From NCBI GenBank assembly GCA_964429385.1, contig CAYSBR010000001.1:62001-126000 (forward strand): a DNA stretch of 64,000 nt, read 5' to 3'. Shown here one piece after another: positions 53,061 to 61,717 of the stretch. The stretch comes from UBA2377 sp964429385. GTDB taxonomy: Bacteria; Verrucomicrobiota; Verrucomicrobiia; Opitutales; Opitutaceae. The translations under genes and the position numbers were made by a program. Below the pieces are notes generated by a model. The model made no database searches. It was given only the letters and a program-made list of their open reading frames with translations, and was not told where the DNA came from. The first letter of the stretch is position 1. Every line of letters begins with the position of its first letter.

Positions 53061-54944
53061 TCATTCAAGGACTTTGTCTTTGATCGTCAGCGTATTGAAA
53101 TCGAGCACACGCTGCAGCTGGCCGTGAGTGATGGTCAGCTTGCGACCGCCGACTTCGGCGTTGAGGTAGGGACCTTCGAAGAGTTTCCACTTCGAGTAGT
53201 CCAACGGCGTGCCATCCACGACCGGGGTCTTGCCGTAGGTGAAGCTGACCTTCTTGCCGCGCAGGGTGGTGAACTTGACCGCGGGCACCGGATCGAGGCC
53301 GAACTCCAGCGGCAGGGCGCGCATCGCGGCCTTGAACGCATCGAAGCTCTCAAACTCAGCCGCGCCCGCCGCCTGCACGATGGTGCCGTTCTTCAGGTGC
53401 GGGCTGGTGAGCACACGGCCACCGAGATCCTGACGGACCTTGGCCCAGCCGCCGTCATAATGCAGGTAGGGAATCCAATGGTAGGGCGCGAGCGGACGGT
53501 AGGCGAGATAGGCATCGCCACCACGCGCAAAGATCCAGCCCGAGTCATCCTCGGTCACATCCTTCAGATCCTTGGAGAAGAAGCCGTTGACTTGCTCGAA
53601 GCGCTCGCCGGGGGCGATGTTGTAGAGCGCGATCACAGTATCGAGATCCTGGAACACCTGCTCGTAGGGCGAGCCGCCGAGCACCTTGTCCGCGGAATCA
53701 TAGGAGGGTTTGCCCTCGAAGGGCACCGCGATCGGCATGGGCTCCGGGAAGGTCGAGAACTGCGCCTGCATCATGCGGCCCGAGGAGTGGGGGTGCAGCG
53801 AGAACATCGTGGGATGCTTGCCGCGCGGATCGTCTTCACGCCAGGTGACATCCCAGATGTGCGCCTGGATCACGTCGTTCACGATGCCCTGGGTGGAGCC
53901 GACGGCATAGTCGCGGCGCAGGTAGTTCGTCTTGTAAACGGCGGGCGAGAGCTCGTCGCTGTAGCGCCAGTAGCGGCGGGTGCGGGCGCGATCCCGTTGC
54001 ACGTAATCGCCCTCACGCTCGATCGCGACGCGGTGGATCACCTCCGGCAGGAAGTAGTTCTTGGCCACGGGGGCGAAATAAAGACCCCAGCCACCGAAGC
54101 CGCGGGGCGACGGGGTATTGCCGAAGTGCAGCCAGCTGAAATAACTGGCCAGCGCGTTCCAGCGCTCGATGACCGAGCCTTCGTCCGAGCGGGAGTTGGG
54201 GCCGCGCAGCACGCCGTTCAGCGTGACGGAGGCCAGCTCGGCAAAGATCCAGTCGAGCATCATGCGCCCGCGCTGCTTCATCGCGGGATCCTCCGCCCAG
54301 GAGGCGAGGAACAGCATGGGGATGGCATATTCGCCGATGTAGTGGGTGGTGTTGAATTCGCCCTGACCCACCGTGGTCGTGGTGTCCATCCAGTGGATCA
54401 ACCATTCGCGGGCCTCGGCGAGATTCTCCTCCGAGCTACGGCCGGAATACCACATCTCGGCCGGCTCGTTCGGGTAGAGTTCGGACATCAGGTAGAGCGA
54501 CGCGTAATACATCACCCAATGGTTCTCGGTGTCGCCGCGCAGCTGACGGGTCGTGCGCCAGGCATCACGGATGGAGGCGCGGGCCTCGGGCGAAAGCAGG
54601 TCGCGACCGGTGAAAGCCACGCACACGGCGGGGAACATCCAGAACGGGCCGGTGCCGGGCGTGGCCATCATCTCGATCACCCGCTGGTTGCAGGCCTCGA
54701 TGTGCTGGCCGCGCGAAAGCAGGATGGAGATGGCGGCCATGTCCATGGTGCCGGAGATATTGTCGAAGTCCACGCGGCTGACGCGCCAGTCCATCACCTC
54801 GTCCACGCGGGCATGGTAGGCGGCGAGACGCTGGTCGGCGGCGGGGACGCGATCCACCACCGGCGCGGGGCCTTCATAGGAAGGCTGGGCCAGGGCGGTC
54901 GTTGCCACAGCAAGGGCAAGAGCGGAACAAATCAGGGATTTCAT
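53061..54944 (-). CDS. Exported protein, predicted alpha/alpha-toroid, copy A
   Basis: 627 residues from the ATG at 54944, with a signal peptide (MKSLICSALALAVATTALA). The first 330 residues are helical with repeated Trp/Tyr-rich ends (GTGPFWMFPAVCVAFTGR, HWVMYYASLYLMSELYPN, EFNTTHYIGEYAIPMLFLASWAEDP), as in (alpha/alpha) toroid lyases and hydrolases; the rest is beta-rich (SGWIFARGGDAYLAYRPLAPYHWIPYL). The plan recalls heparinase-II/III-like polysaccharide lyases, but no family was recognised. It is a paralogue of the gene at 62710-64000 and follows the BNR gene. Confidence 0.78.
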   Translation of the reverse strand: MKSLICSALALAVATTALAQPSYEGPAPVVDRVPAADQRLAAYHARVDEVMDWRVSRVDFDNISGTMDMAAISILLSRGQHIEACNQRVIEMMATPGTGPFWMFPAVCVAFTGRDLLSPEARASIRDAWRTTRQLRGDTENHWVMYYASLYLMSELYPNEPAEMWYSGRSSEENLAEAREWLIHWMDTTTTVGQGEFNTTHYIGEYAIPMLFLASWAEDPAMKQRGRMMLDWIFAELASVTLNGVLRGPNSRSDEGSVIERWNALASYFSWLHFGNTPSPRGFGGWGLYFAPVAKNYFLPEVIHRVAIEREGDYVQRDRARTRRYWRYSDELSPAVYKTNYLRRDYAVGSTQGIVNDVIQAHIWDVTWREDDPRGKHPTMFSLHPHSSGRMMQAQFSTFPEPMPIAVPFEGKPSYDSADKVLGGSPYEQVFQDLDTVIALYNIAPGERFEQVNGFFSKDLKDVTEDDSGWIFARGGDAYLAYRPLAPYHWIPYLHYDGGWAKVRQDLGGRVLTSPHLKNGTIVQAAGAAEFESFDAFKAAMRALPLEFGLDPVPAVKFTTLRGKKVSFTYGKTPVVDGTPLDYSKWKLFEGPYLNAEVGGRKLTITHGQLQRVLDFNTLTIKDKVLE

Positions 54945-54963
54945 GACGGGGAATCGTTGGGGG

Positions 54964-55974
54964 TTAGCGGGCGACCTTGGGCAGGGCGACGAAGTAGTTG
55001 ACGAGCGAACCGGCCAGCTCATCGGGGTGCCACGTGCGGCCAAAGTCATCGGAGTAATACAGGGTTTCACCAAAAACGCTGGAGTAGAGGCGGCCGGACG
55101 GATCAACCCCGACGCGCCAGACACGCGGGTTTTCCGGCAGACCGGCGTTGCGGTTGACCCAGGTCTTCCCACCGTCCTCGGTCGTCAGCACCCCATGGGC
55201 CCAGCTGCCCACGGCGAGGCGCTGCGGGTTCGAAAGATCAAAGGTGATGTTGTAGAGCGCGCGATCGGTCGGCACGCCGGCAAACCGCTTCCAGGTCAGG
55301 CCGCCATCCTGTGATTGCCAGGCGCCGGCGCTCTGCGTCGCCGCGATCCAGACCTTGGGGTCGTGCGGGGACTGCTGGACATCGTTGACGGTCTCCTCCG
55401 TGGGCAGCACTTGACGCCAGTTCTTCGCCGCATCCTCGGTGAGGTAGATGCCACTCGCCGTGGCGGCGAACACGCGACCCGCGCGGGTGCGGTCCACCTT
55501 GATGGCCTGCGTGTATTTGCCGCGCTCAGGCAGCCCGTTCTCACGGCGCTCAAGCGTCTGGGCCCGGTCGGTCGAGACGGCCACGCCATCAGGCAGCGCC
55601 AGATAAACGTGATCCGGCGCATTGGGGTCCACCACAACATCGCGGCCCTCGGTCATGTCCCAGCTGTTGCAGAGGCGCCAGTGCTTGCCGCCATCGAGAC
55701 TGCGCCAGAGACCGTTGAGCGCCGCGGTATAAATGACGTTCCGATCGCGGGGATCGAAAGCAACGGCGGTGATGCCGGTATCGTTGTAGCCGATGTGCTG
55801 CCATTCCCCCGCATCCGCGCGCTGGAAGACCCCATTGGTCGTGACGATGACCGACCCTATGACGTAGTTGCGATTGATGTTCGCGCAGATGTAGAAGTCA
55901 TACTGCGCGGCGGCGCTCCCGAAGGCAGCGCTGGCCGAGATAATCAGGGCGAGACAGGTTTTTATCAGTTTCAT
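54964..55974 (-). CDS. Exported BNR/sortilin-like beta-propeller protein, copy A
   Basis: 336 residues with a signal peptide (MKLIKTCLALIISASAAFGSAAA). Repeats of the Asp-box type are regular: RSLDGGKHWRL, TEDAAKNWRQ, SQDGGLTWKRF, TEDGGKTWVNR, SDDFGRTWHP, about 45-50 residues apart, as in BNR/VPS10-type propellers. Such folds occur in sialidases and as binding scaffolds; no sialidase Arg triad or catalytic Tyr was recognised. The gene lies 19 bases before toroid copy A, and a paralogue lies beside toroid copy B. Confidence 0.85.
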   Translation of the reverse strand: MKLIKTCLALIISASAAFGSAAAQYDFYICANINRNYVIGSVIVTTNGVFQRADAGEWQHIGYNDTGITAVAFDPRDRNVIYTAALNGLWRSLDGGKHWRLCNSWDMTEGRDVVVDPNAPDHVYLALPDGVAVSTDRAQTLERRENGLPERGKYTQAIKVDRTRAGRVFAATASGIYLTEDAAKNWRQVLPTEETVNDVQQSPHDPKVWIAATQSAGAWQSQDGGLTWKRFAGVPTDRALYNITFDLSNPQRLAVGSWAHGVLTTEDGGKTWVNRNAGLPENPRVWRVGVDPSGRLYSSVFGETLYYSDDFGRTWHPDELAGSLVNYFVALPKVAR

Positions 55975-56099
55975 GGGGTGATGTGGTCGGTGACGGTGAA
56001 AGTATCCAAACCAGTTGCAGGCCGGCGGACGTGAAAAACCCTGCGGGTGGTGCGGCGTCCGGCGTTGCCAGCCAGCGAAAGAACCTTATGCAAGACTCC

Positions 56100-56642
56100 A
56101 TGAAGCTCGCCGCCTTTTCCGCCCTGCCAAGATTGTTTTTGCTTTGTTTTGCCTTCGGCTTGCCCGGCCTGGCGCACGCCACCACGCCCGAGGCGAGACT
56201 GGCGGAGCTGGGTATCGAGCTGCCCGATGTCCCTGCGGCCATCGCCAATTACGTACCCGCCGTGCGCAGCGGCAGCCTTGTTTTTCTCGCCGGGCAGATC
56301 CCGAAGGGACCCGATGGCAAATTTCTCACCGGCAAGGTCGGCGCCGATCTTACCGTCGAGCAGGGCGCCGAGGCCGCGCGCCTCTGCGCGATCCAGCTCA
56401 TCGCCGTCCTGAAGGCCGAAATCGGCGATCTTTCCAAAGTGAAGCGCATCGTGCGGGTCGGCGGCTTCGTGAACTGCACGGATGACTTCACCGCTCAGCC
56501 GCGGGTGATCAACGGGGCTTCGGATCTGCTCGTCGCCGTCTTCGGTGATGCCGGCCGCCATGCGCGCGCCGCCGTCGGCGTCAATGCCCTGCCCGCCGGC
56601 GTGCCCGTGGAAATCGAGCTCGTGGCGGAAGTGGCGGATTGA
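56100..56642 (+). CDS. RidA-family protein with signal peptide
   Basis: 180 residues from the ATG at 56100, which gives a clean signal peptide (MKLAAFSALPRLFLLCFAFG...LAHA); an ATG at 56088 would add four residues. The mature part is a YjgF/RidA domain: LVFLAGQIPKGPDGKFLTGKVG, AARLCAIQLIAVLKAEIGDLSKVKRIVRVGGFVN, and HARAAVGVNALPAGVPVEIELVAEV. The substrate-binding Arg of RidA (R105 in many members) is matched by the Arg in GRHARAAVG. RidA proteins hydrolyse reactive imines made by PLP enzymes, normally in the cytosol. It is convergent with an exported PLP enzyme. Confidence 0.9.
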   Translation: MKLAAFSALPRLFLLCFAFGLPGLAHATTPEARLAELGIELPDVPAAIANYVPAVRSGSLVFLAGQIPKGPDGKFLTGKVGADLTVEQGAEAARLCAIQLIAVLKAEIGDLSKVKRIVRVGGFVNCTDDFTAQPRVINGASDLLVAVFGDAGRHARAAVGVNALPAGVPVEIELVAEVAD

Positions 56643-56657
56643 GCGGACGGACATCGT

Positions 56658-57938
56658 TCAGAGATCCCGGACGGAGGACTGCACCGCCGCGATGATGCGT
56701 TCGCACTCCGCCGGTGAATTGAAGAGATGGGTCGAAATGCGCAGGGCCTCGAGTCCCTGCTCGGTGACCACACGGCACCGCAGCCCTTTCTCGCCCATAT
56801 AGGCGGAGAACTGCGCGCTGTTGGCCCGGGGGTGGCGAATCGTGGTCATGGAACCGCGCATCTCCGCGGCCCGGGGAGTAAGAATCGTGATTCCTTCGAT
56901 CTTCGCGAAGCCTTCCAGCAGCATCTCGGCCAGAGCCTTGCCGCGCGCGCCGATGCGCCCGGGTCCGATGCTCTCCTGAAAACGCACGGCCTCGGCGAGG
57001 GCGATCACCTGCGCGGCATTGCGCGTGCCATACTCGTGCCGGGACGCTGCGGCGGAAAGCTTCATCGGCTCGGCAAAGTCGGGCCATTCCCCCGAGTAGG
57101 CGCCGATGCCGGTGGGAGCGATGACCTCAAGCTGATCCCGGCGGATATACAGGCCGCCCGATTCGTGCGGGCCGCCCAGCCACTTGTGCCCGCAGAAAGC
57201 GTAGGAATCGCACCCGATCGCGCCGATATCCACCGGCATCATGCCGATCGTCTGCGCCCCATCAATATGGAACCAGATCCCGCGCTCACGCGCGAACTCC
57301 GCAATCTCACGCGCCGGAAAAATCAGGCCGGTCGTGCAGGTGGCGTGGCTGATCTGGATGACCTTCGTGCGTGGCGTGACGAGTTCGCGGATCCGCTCCA
57401 GGTTGCCTTCGGCGCTGTCGTGGTCGGGCTCGAAGATGAGCACCTTCACACCGCGTTGCCGGGCCTGATTGGCCCAGGGAAAGGAGCCGCCGGGATGCGC
57501 GTGGGATTCGAAAATGACCTCGTCGCCTGCGGCCAGCGGCAACCCGGCGGCGATGATGGAATTGCCCTCGGTCGTGTTGCGGGTGAAGCACACTTCATCC
57601 GACGTAATCCCGAGGAAACGCGCGAGCGCTTCCCGGGACTGTGAAAACGAAGGCTCATGCTCATGCTCGGAGCGCTCCTGCAGCCGGAGCGTCGTGTCCA
57701 CCAGCACATCAAGCACGGGCTGGGACGCCGGCCCGAGGCCGCCGGTGTTGAGATAAACCGGATCGTGCCGCAGGCGATACTGCGCGCGGACGGCGCGCCA
57801 GAACGCCTCCGTGTCCACGCTGCCGAAAGCCGGCACCGGCGCGGGGCGGGCCGCCGCCGTATGCGTGCACCCGGCCAGGGTGGCCAGGGCGCCCGCGCCC
57901 AGGCCCTGCAAAAAACTGCGACGATCGAAAAGACTCAT
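56658..57938 (-). CDS. Exported class-V PLP enzyme (isopenicillin-N-epimerase-like)
   Basis: 426 residues. The N-terminus combines a twin-arginine motif (DRRSFLQGL) with a lipobox (TLAGC), so a folded PLP enzyme would be exported and lipid-anchored. The fold is class-V aminotransferase: VYLNTGGLGPASQPVLDVL, ITSDEVCFTRNTTEGNSIIAAGL, SHATCTTGLIFPAREIAEF, IWFHIDGAQTIGMMPVDI, and the PLP Lys in YAFCGHKWLGGPHESGG. Possible reactions are racemisation, desulfuration or lyase chemistry. It overlaps the DUF6807 stop by 4 bases. Confidence 0.9.
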   Translation of the reverse strand: MSLFDRRSFLQGLGAGALATLAGCTHTAAARPAPVPAFGSVDTEAFWRAVRAQYRLRHDPVYLNTGGLGPASQPVLDVLVDTTLRLQERSEHEHEPSFSQSREALARFLGITSDEVCFTRNTTEGNSIIAAGLPLAAGDEVIFESHAHPGGSFPWANQARQRGVKVLIFEPDHDSAEGNLERIRELVTPRTKVIQISHATCTTGLIFPAREIAEFARERGIWFHIDGAQTIGMMPVDIGAIGCDSYAFCGHKWLGGPHESGGLYIRRDQLEVIAPTGIGAYSGEWPDFAEPMKLSAAASRHEYGTRNAAQVIALAEAVRFQESIGPGRIGARGKALAEMLLEGFAKIEGITILTPRAAEMRGSMTTIRHPRANSAQFSAYMGEKGLRCRVVTEQGLEALRISTHLFNSPAECERIIAAVQSSVRDL

Positions 57939-58798
57939 GAGACGGAAGTGAAAGTAATCGAATGATCGAAATCCAGGGTGCCGCCGGGCGGCACTTCCAG
58001 ATTCTGATCGGACTGTATCGGAAACGCCGCGAGCGGATAATTGCGGCGCACAAACCAGACCAGAGGCCCGGTGTGGTTTTCGAAACGGATGATAACACGG
58101 TTCAGCGTGCCATCAAGCTGGCCATGCCATTCCATCCAGCGAGCGGAGGCGCCATGCACCGCCGGCACGCCCTCCAGCCCGCCCTCGGCCACGATCTTGA
58201 TCGTGGGATCAAGGTGATCGTCGAGCAGTTCGCGGGCGCCGCGGAATTGCAGGCCGGTGTAGTGCGAGCCGGCGAGACCGCCGTTGGAATGGGGATTGCC
58301 AAGCGACAGGGCGCGGCCCGTCGCGTTGTCGAGCCGGCTGCGCCAGCGCAGGCTCCAGGAACGGGCGGCCTCATCCACAGTGATCTCAATGTTCCGCGCC
58401 TCGCGGAAGATGACTTCGCCGAGCCGGCGCCATTCGAGCGTGTGCGCCAAAGTCGCGGTCGTCCCCGTCGCCTCCAGCTTTGACCACGCCAGATGGTGCT
58501 GCGCCCCGTGATCGTCGCGCCATTTGTAACCATCGGGCTTCAGGCAGGTGGGCCCGCCCCAGAAATTCGCACCCGACACGTTGTTCAGGGTGAAGCTCAG
58601 CGCATGGTGCCAGGGGTGATCGTTGGGCCGGAAGTTCGTGAGCGTGTCGCCCGCGAGCGAGTTGACCGGATGGAAGTAGGGCTTCGGCGATTCCTTGGCC
58701 TCGATTTCCGGCCCATAAACATAGCGGCACAGCAGGCCGGCATCGTTGAAAAGCGCGACGGCGCTGCCGAGGTCGTGTTGCAGTCGGAGGGTGCTCAT
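57935..58798 (-). CDS. DUF6807 (PmoA-like) family protein
   Basis: 287 residues from the ATG at 58798, which overlaps the GH78 stop in an ATGA; a longer open frame upstream only shadows GH78. The His-rich core is typical of DUF6807: KPYFHPVNSLAGDTLTNFRPNDHPWHHALSFTLNN and NFWGGPTCLKPDG. No signal peptide. Members are frequent in sugar-degradation loci of verrucomicrobia and planctomycetes; the function is not established, though a sugar-binding or epimerase-like fold is suspected. Confidence 0.85.
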   Translation of the reverse strand: MSTLRLQHDLGSAVALFNDAGLLCRYVYGPEIEAKESPKPYFHPVNSLAGDTLTNFRPNDHPWHHALSFTLNNVSGANFWGGPTCLKPDGYKWRDDHGAQHHLAWSKLEATGTTATLAHTLEWRRLGEVIFREARNIEITVDEAARSWSLRWRSRLDNATGRALSLGNPHSNGGLAGSHYTGLQFRGARELLDDHLDPTIKIVAEGGLEGVPAVHGASARWMEWHGQLDGTLNRVIIRFENHTGPLVWFVRRNYPLAAFPIQSDQNLEVPPGGTLDFDHSITFTSVS

Positions 58799-61233
58799 GA
58801 AAGGGAGAAGGTTTCCTCGAAGCGGGTGCCGGTGAACTCGCGCACCGTGCCGTCGGGCGCGGTGATGGTGGCTTCGATCCCGGCCGGCTTGGTCGCGGTG
58901 AGATGGAATCGGCCGTCCGCCTCGCGCCAGGCCACCTTGACCAGGCCCCGCGGAGTGCAGACGCTGCCCTGCGCATGGGCGAGGCCGCAACGATTGGGTG
59001 CGATGGCGATGCGGGCGAAGCCCGGCTCGACCGGCGTCACGCCCAGGATCCGCTGCTGGAACTCCAGCACCGGATGCGCGGACCACGCGTGGCAGAGCGA
59101 ACGCCAGTAGCTGTTTTCCTCGATGAAGGTGGAGAGACCGTAGCCGATCGATTCGTGCCAGGGGCCGAGATGCTGGCGCATTTCCTCATAACGGCCGCTC
59201 ATCGCCAGCGCCTTGAAGCCGGTGTGCATCCAGAAGAAGGAACCGGGCGCGAGCTTCTCGTCGTTCGGAAAGCGGCGCATGATGATCTCACGCTCCCGCT
59301 TGCCGGCGAGACCGGCGACAATCGCCCAGGCATTGCCATACTGGCTGACCTCCGGACCGCCGGGCCGGTCAAAATACAACCCTTCATCCTCGGACCAGAA
59401 GCGCGCGTGCGCCTTCTTGCGCAAGGCATCGGCCTCGCGGGTGAGCGCGGCCGCTTCATCTTTGCCGCCGAAGTAGCCGAGCAGCCACGCCACTTCGTCG
59501 AGGGCGTTGATGTATTGGGCGGCATGAATGCAGGTCGGGCCGACGTCGGCGCCGGGCACCACGCCCCGCGGCCACCACGGACACCAGTCGGTGATATTCC
59601 AGTAGGGCATCTTCGCCGGGAGGCCGTCCTCATCGGTGTGGCGGCGATACCAGTCCATCACGGCGCGAATACCGGGCAACAGGTCGCGCACCGTCGCCTG
59701 ATCCCCCGTGCAGAGAAAGTAGTCCCTGATGTTGGTGATCCAGTGGATGCTCCAGGCCGGGATGACCTGCACCAGCCGCGACGGAAAACGCGCCTGCGTG
59801 AGTCCGTCGGACAACCGTGACCAGTCGAAGTGGTAGAGCGCCTGCCGGCTCAGCCGGTAATCACCGGTGGTGAACATCGCCAGCTTCGAGGTGATCATCG
59901 TATCACCGGCATACTGCATCTGCTCGTAGTGGGGGCAGTCCTCGAAGGTCTCGTGCGAACACATCCGCATCGTGTGCAGGCCGACCTGCCAGATCTTGTC
60001 CAGCGCGGGATCCGACGACTTGAACCGGGCCTTGATCTGATAGGGATAGGCGGAGAAACGCTGCTTCACAGCACGCAGGGTGAGCGGCTTTTTGCCCACC
60101 TTGATCTGGAGACCGACATAGCGGAAGGCGCGCCAGTGCAGCGGCTCGAAGATCTCATCGCCACCGGAAGGCTCCCAGACATCGCACCAACCGGTGACCT
60201 TGCCACGGCGGTCGAAAGTCCAGCCCGTGCTTTCATCGGCAAAGTGCGAAGCCAGGTTGGCGAGCGATTGCTGCCGGCCCATGAGCGTGGCTCCGGGCGT
60301 GCCCCACGGCAGGCGCAGCGCCTCGGCATAGGCAAGGCGCACGGTGCTGCCCGCCCCGCCTTTGACCGAAAGGTGGGGAAACGCCGTCGTGAGCGCCCCC
60401 ATGTCGAGCACGAGGTCCACCTTGGCGCCGGGCTTGAGCGTGAGCGAGCGGCCGGCGGTGAGCAGCTTCCGCCACTCCGGCGACACCGGGGCGCCTCCTT
60501 TTTCGAAGGCATCGGGAAAGGGCTCCGCCTCCCCTTCCTCCAACATGGGAATCATGCGCGGAATGAGTCCGTAAGGGCTCGCAGGGTCGCGGCGGTTTTC
60601 CAGCAGCTCGGCCTTGAAGAGCACATGCGCCGGCTGCCAGCCGGCATCATCGAATTTCGGCAGATTCCACCCCGCCGGCACGAGCGCGGACACGCGGTGC
60701 TCGAAGTAGCCGAGGTAACCCTCAAAGGTCGTGTTCTCGTTCTGGAAACGGTGGGCCTTGTCCACGGCCACGCGCCATTGCGCGTCGGTCCGCAGGTCTT
60801 CGACTACCTTGCCACGCGCGGTCAATGCGCCTTCCAGCACGAAACCGCCGGTGTAGGTCATCACCGAGCACGGCGGCCCGAGCAGCGCGGGCCGGTGGGC
60901 GACCCGCGACATGTCGAGCACGAGCGCCGCGAGGACATTGCGGCCCTTGCGGAGGTGCGGCGTGAGATTGAACGAATCGTAGAAGTGGTGATTGATGTCA
61001 CCCTTCGCCGGACCTCGGCCGATGAAGACGCCGTTGCAGTAAAACAGGTAGCGGCTGTCCGCGGAGAGTTCCACGGCAAGCTTGGCCTGCGCGGGATCCG
61101 CCACGTTGAACGTGCGGCGGAAATAGCGCACCTGATAGTGCGACGGCGAGGCGTCTTTCGGCGCCGGCGCGCTGTGGGAACCCTCGGCGGACCAGATCCA
61201 CGAGGCGGAGTTGACGAAGGGTTTTACAGGCAC
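58795..61233 (-). CDS. GH78-like alpha-L-rhamnosidase
   Basis: 812 residues from a GTG at 61233. The GH78 layout is visible: N-terminal beta-sandwich with SADSRYLFYCNGVFIGRGPAKGD, a middle beta-domain, FRYVGLQIK, the catalytic block FEDCPHYEQMQYAGDTMITS with the acidic residues of the (alpha/alpha)6 barrel, IPAWSIHWITNIRDYF, and a C-terminal sandwich with ILGVTPVEPGFARIAIAP. The usual CPQRDERLGW is replaced by CPHYEQMQY, a known variant group. No signal peptide. It removes rhamnose and is coupled to DUF6807 and the PLP enzyme. Confidence 0.87.
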   Translation of the reverse strand: MPVKPFVNSASWIWSAEGSHSAPAPKDASPSHYQVRYFRRTFNVADPAQAKLAVELSADSRYLFYCNGVFIGRGPAKGDINHHFYDSFNLTPHLRKGRNVLAALVLDMSRVAHRPALLGPPCSVMTYTGGFVLEGALTARGKVVEDLRTDAQWRVAVDKAHRFQNENTTFEGYLGYFEHRVSALVPAGWNLPKFDDAGWQPAHVLFKAELLENRRDPASPYGLIPRMIPMLEEGEAEPFPDAFEKGGAPVSPEWRKLLTAGRSLTLKPGAKVDLVLDMGALTTAFPHLSVKGGAGSTVRLAYAEALRLPWGTPGATLMGRQQSLANLASHFADESTGWTFDRRGKVTGWCDVWEPSGGDEIFEPLHWRAFRYVGLQIKVGKKPLTLRAVKQRFSAYPYQIKARFKSSDPALDKIWQVGLHTMRMCSHETFEDCPHYEQMQYAGDTMITSKLAMFTTGDYRLSRQALYHFDWSRLSDGLTQARFPSRLVQVIPAWSIHWITNIRDYFLCTGDQATVRDLLPGIRAVMDWYRRHTDEDGLPAKMPYWNITDWCPWWPRGVVPGADVGPTCIHAAQYINALDEVAWLLGYFGGKDEAAALTREADALRKKAHARFWSEDEGLYFDRPGGPEVSQYGNAWAIVAGLAGKREREIIMRRFPNDEKLAPGSFFWMHTGFKALAMSGRYEEMRQHLGPWHESIGYGLSTFIEENSYWRSLCHAWSAHPVLEFQQRILGVTPVEPGFARIAIAPNRCGLAHAQGSVCTPRGLVKVAWREADGRFHLTATKPAGIEATITAPDGTVREFTGTRFEETFSLS

Positions 61234-61282
61234 GGGATGAAAATGGAAAACAAGAGGGAGGAAGAAGGTGGGCCACTGATAG

Positions 61283-61689
61283 CACAGATGGGCACGGATA
61301 AATCAGCGGATGATCCGTTTCCAGCGGAGTTTGGCTTCCTTGAAATTGAACAGGAGCGCAAGCCGAAGACCGGTGATCGCCAGATAACCGATCATCTGAG
61401 CGTAATGGGTCTCGTTGAATTCAGTAACACATTTCGGATCCACGATCACTTTTTCATCAATGATCAGATCCGGAACCAGTGTATCAACGACCACACCATC
61501 GTAGAAAACATCGAAGGAGCGCTGCTGTTCGACACGATGCCCGCGCTTTTGCAATTCAACGACCAGCGCGTTTTCATATGCTTTTTCCTTCAGACCCGGC
61601 CGGAGTTTGTTGAGCACGACCATCGCAGCCCCGACAATATCCTCGGTCAGTTCCTTGTGGATATACTCATCTGTGCCCATCTGTGACAT
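61283..61689. mobile_element. GxxExxY gene unit with flanking inverted repeats
   Basis: CACAGATGGGCACGGAT at 61283-61299 and the inverted ATCTGTGCCCATCTGTG at 61669-61685 flank the small gene; they match at 16 of 17 positions when one is reverse-complemented. The right copy includes the start codons of the gene. No transposase is seen, so movement would need help in trans or recombination. The unit separates two genes that otherwise belong to one minus-strand run. Confidence 0.6.
61303..61689 (-). CDS. GxxExxY-family protein
   Basis: 128 residues from the ATG at 61689 (MSQMGTDEYIHKELTEDIVGAAMVV); Met4 at 61680 is also possible. The motif GLKEKAYENAL is the family's GxxExxY, and DTLVPDLIIDEKVIVDPKCV and HYAQMIGYLAITGLRLALLFNF follow as usual. 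The fold is thought to be nuclease-like (PD-(D/E)XK type) from the D-x-E-K pattern. Longer frames run into the BNR copy B gene. The family is abundant in verrucomicrobia, often between genes; its role is unknown. Confidence 0.9.
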   Translation of the reverse strand: MSQMGTDEYIHKELTEDIVGAAMVVLNKLRPGLKEKAYENALVVELQKRGHRVEQQRSFDVFYDGVVVDTLVPDLIIDEKVIVDPKCVTEFNETHYAQMIGYLAITGLRLALLFNFKEAKLRWKRIIR

Positions 61690-61717
61690 CTGTGGCTGGC
61701 AGGTCAGCGCTACCTCC

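Noticed and set aside
51804..55001. A 1065-residue open frame on the plus strand across GH51 and the toroid gene
   Set aside because: It is antisense to genes with clear motifs and signal peptides and shows only composition typical of reversed high-G+C codons (His/Arg/Gly-rich).
54964..55974. Sialidase
   Set aside because: Asp-box repeats are present, but the Arg triad and catalytic Tyr expected of sialidases were not found; the same applies to the copy at 61718-62713.
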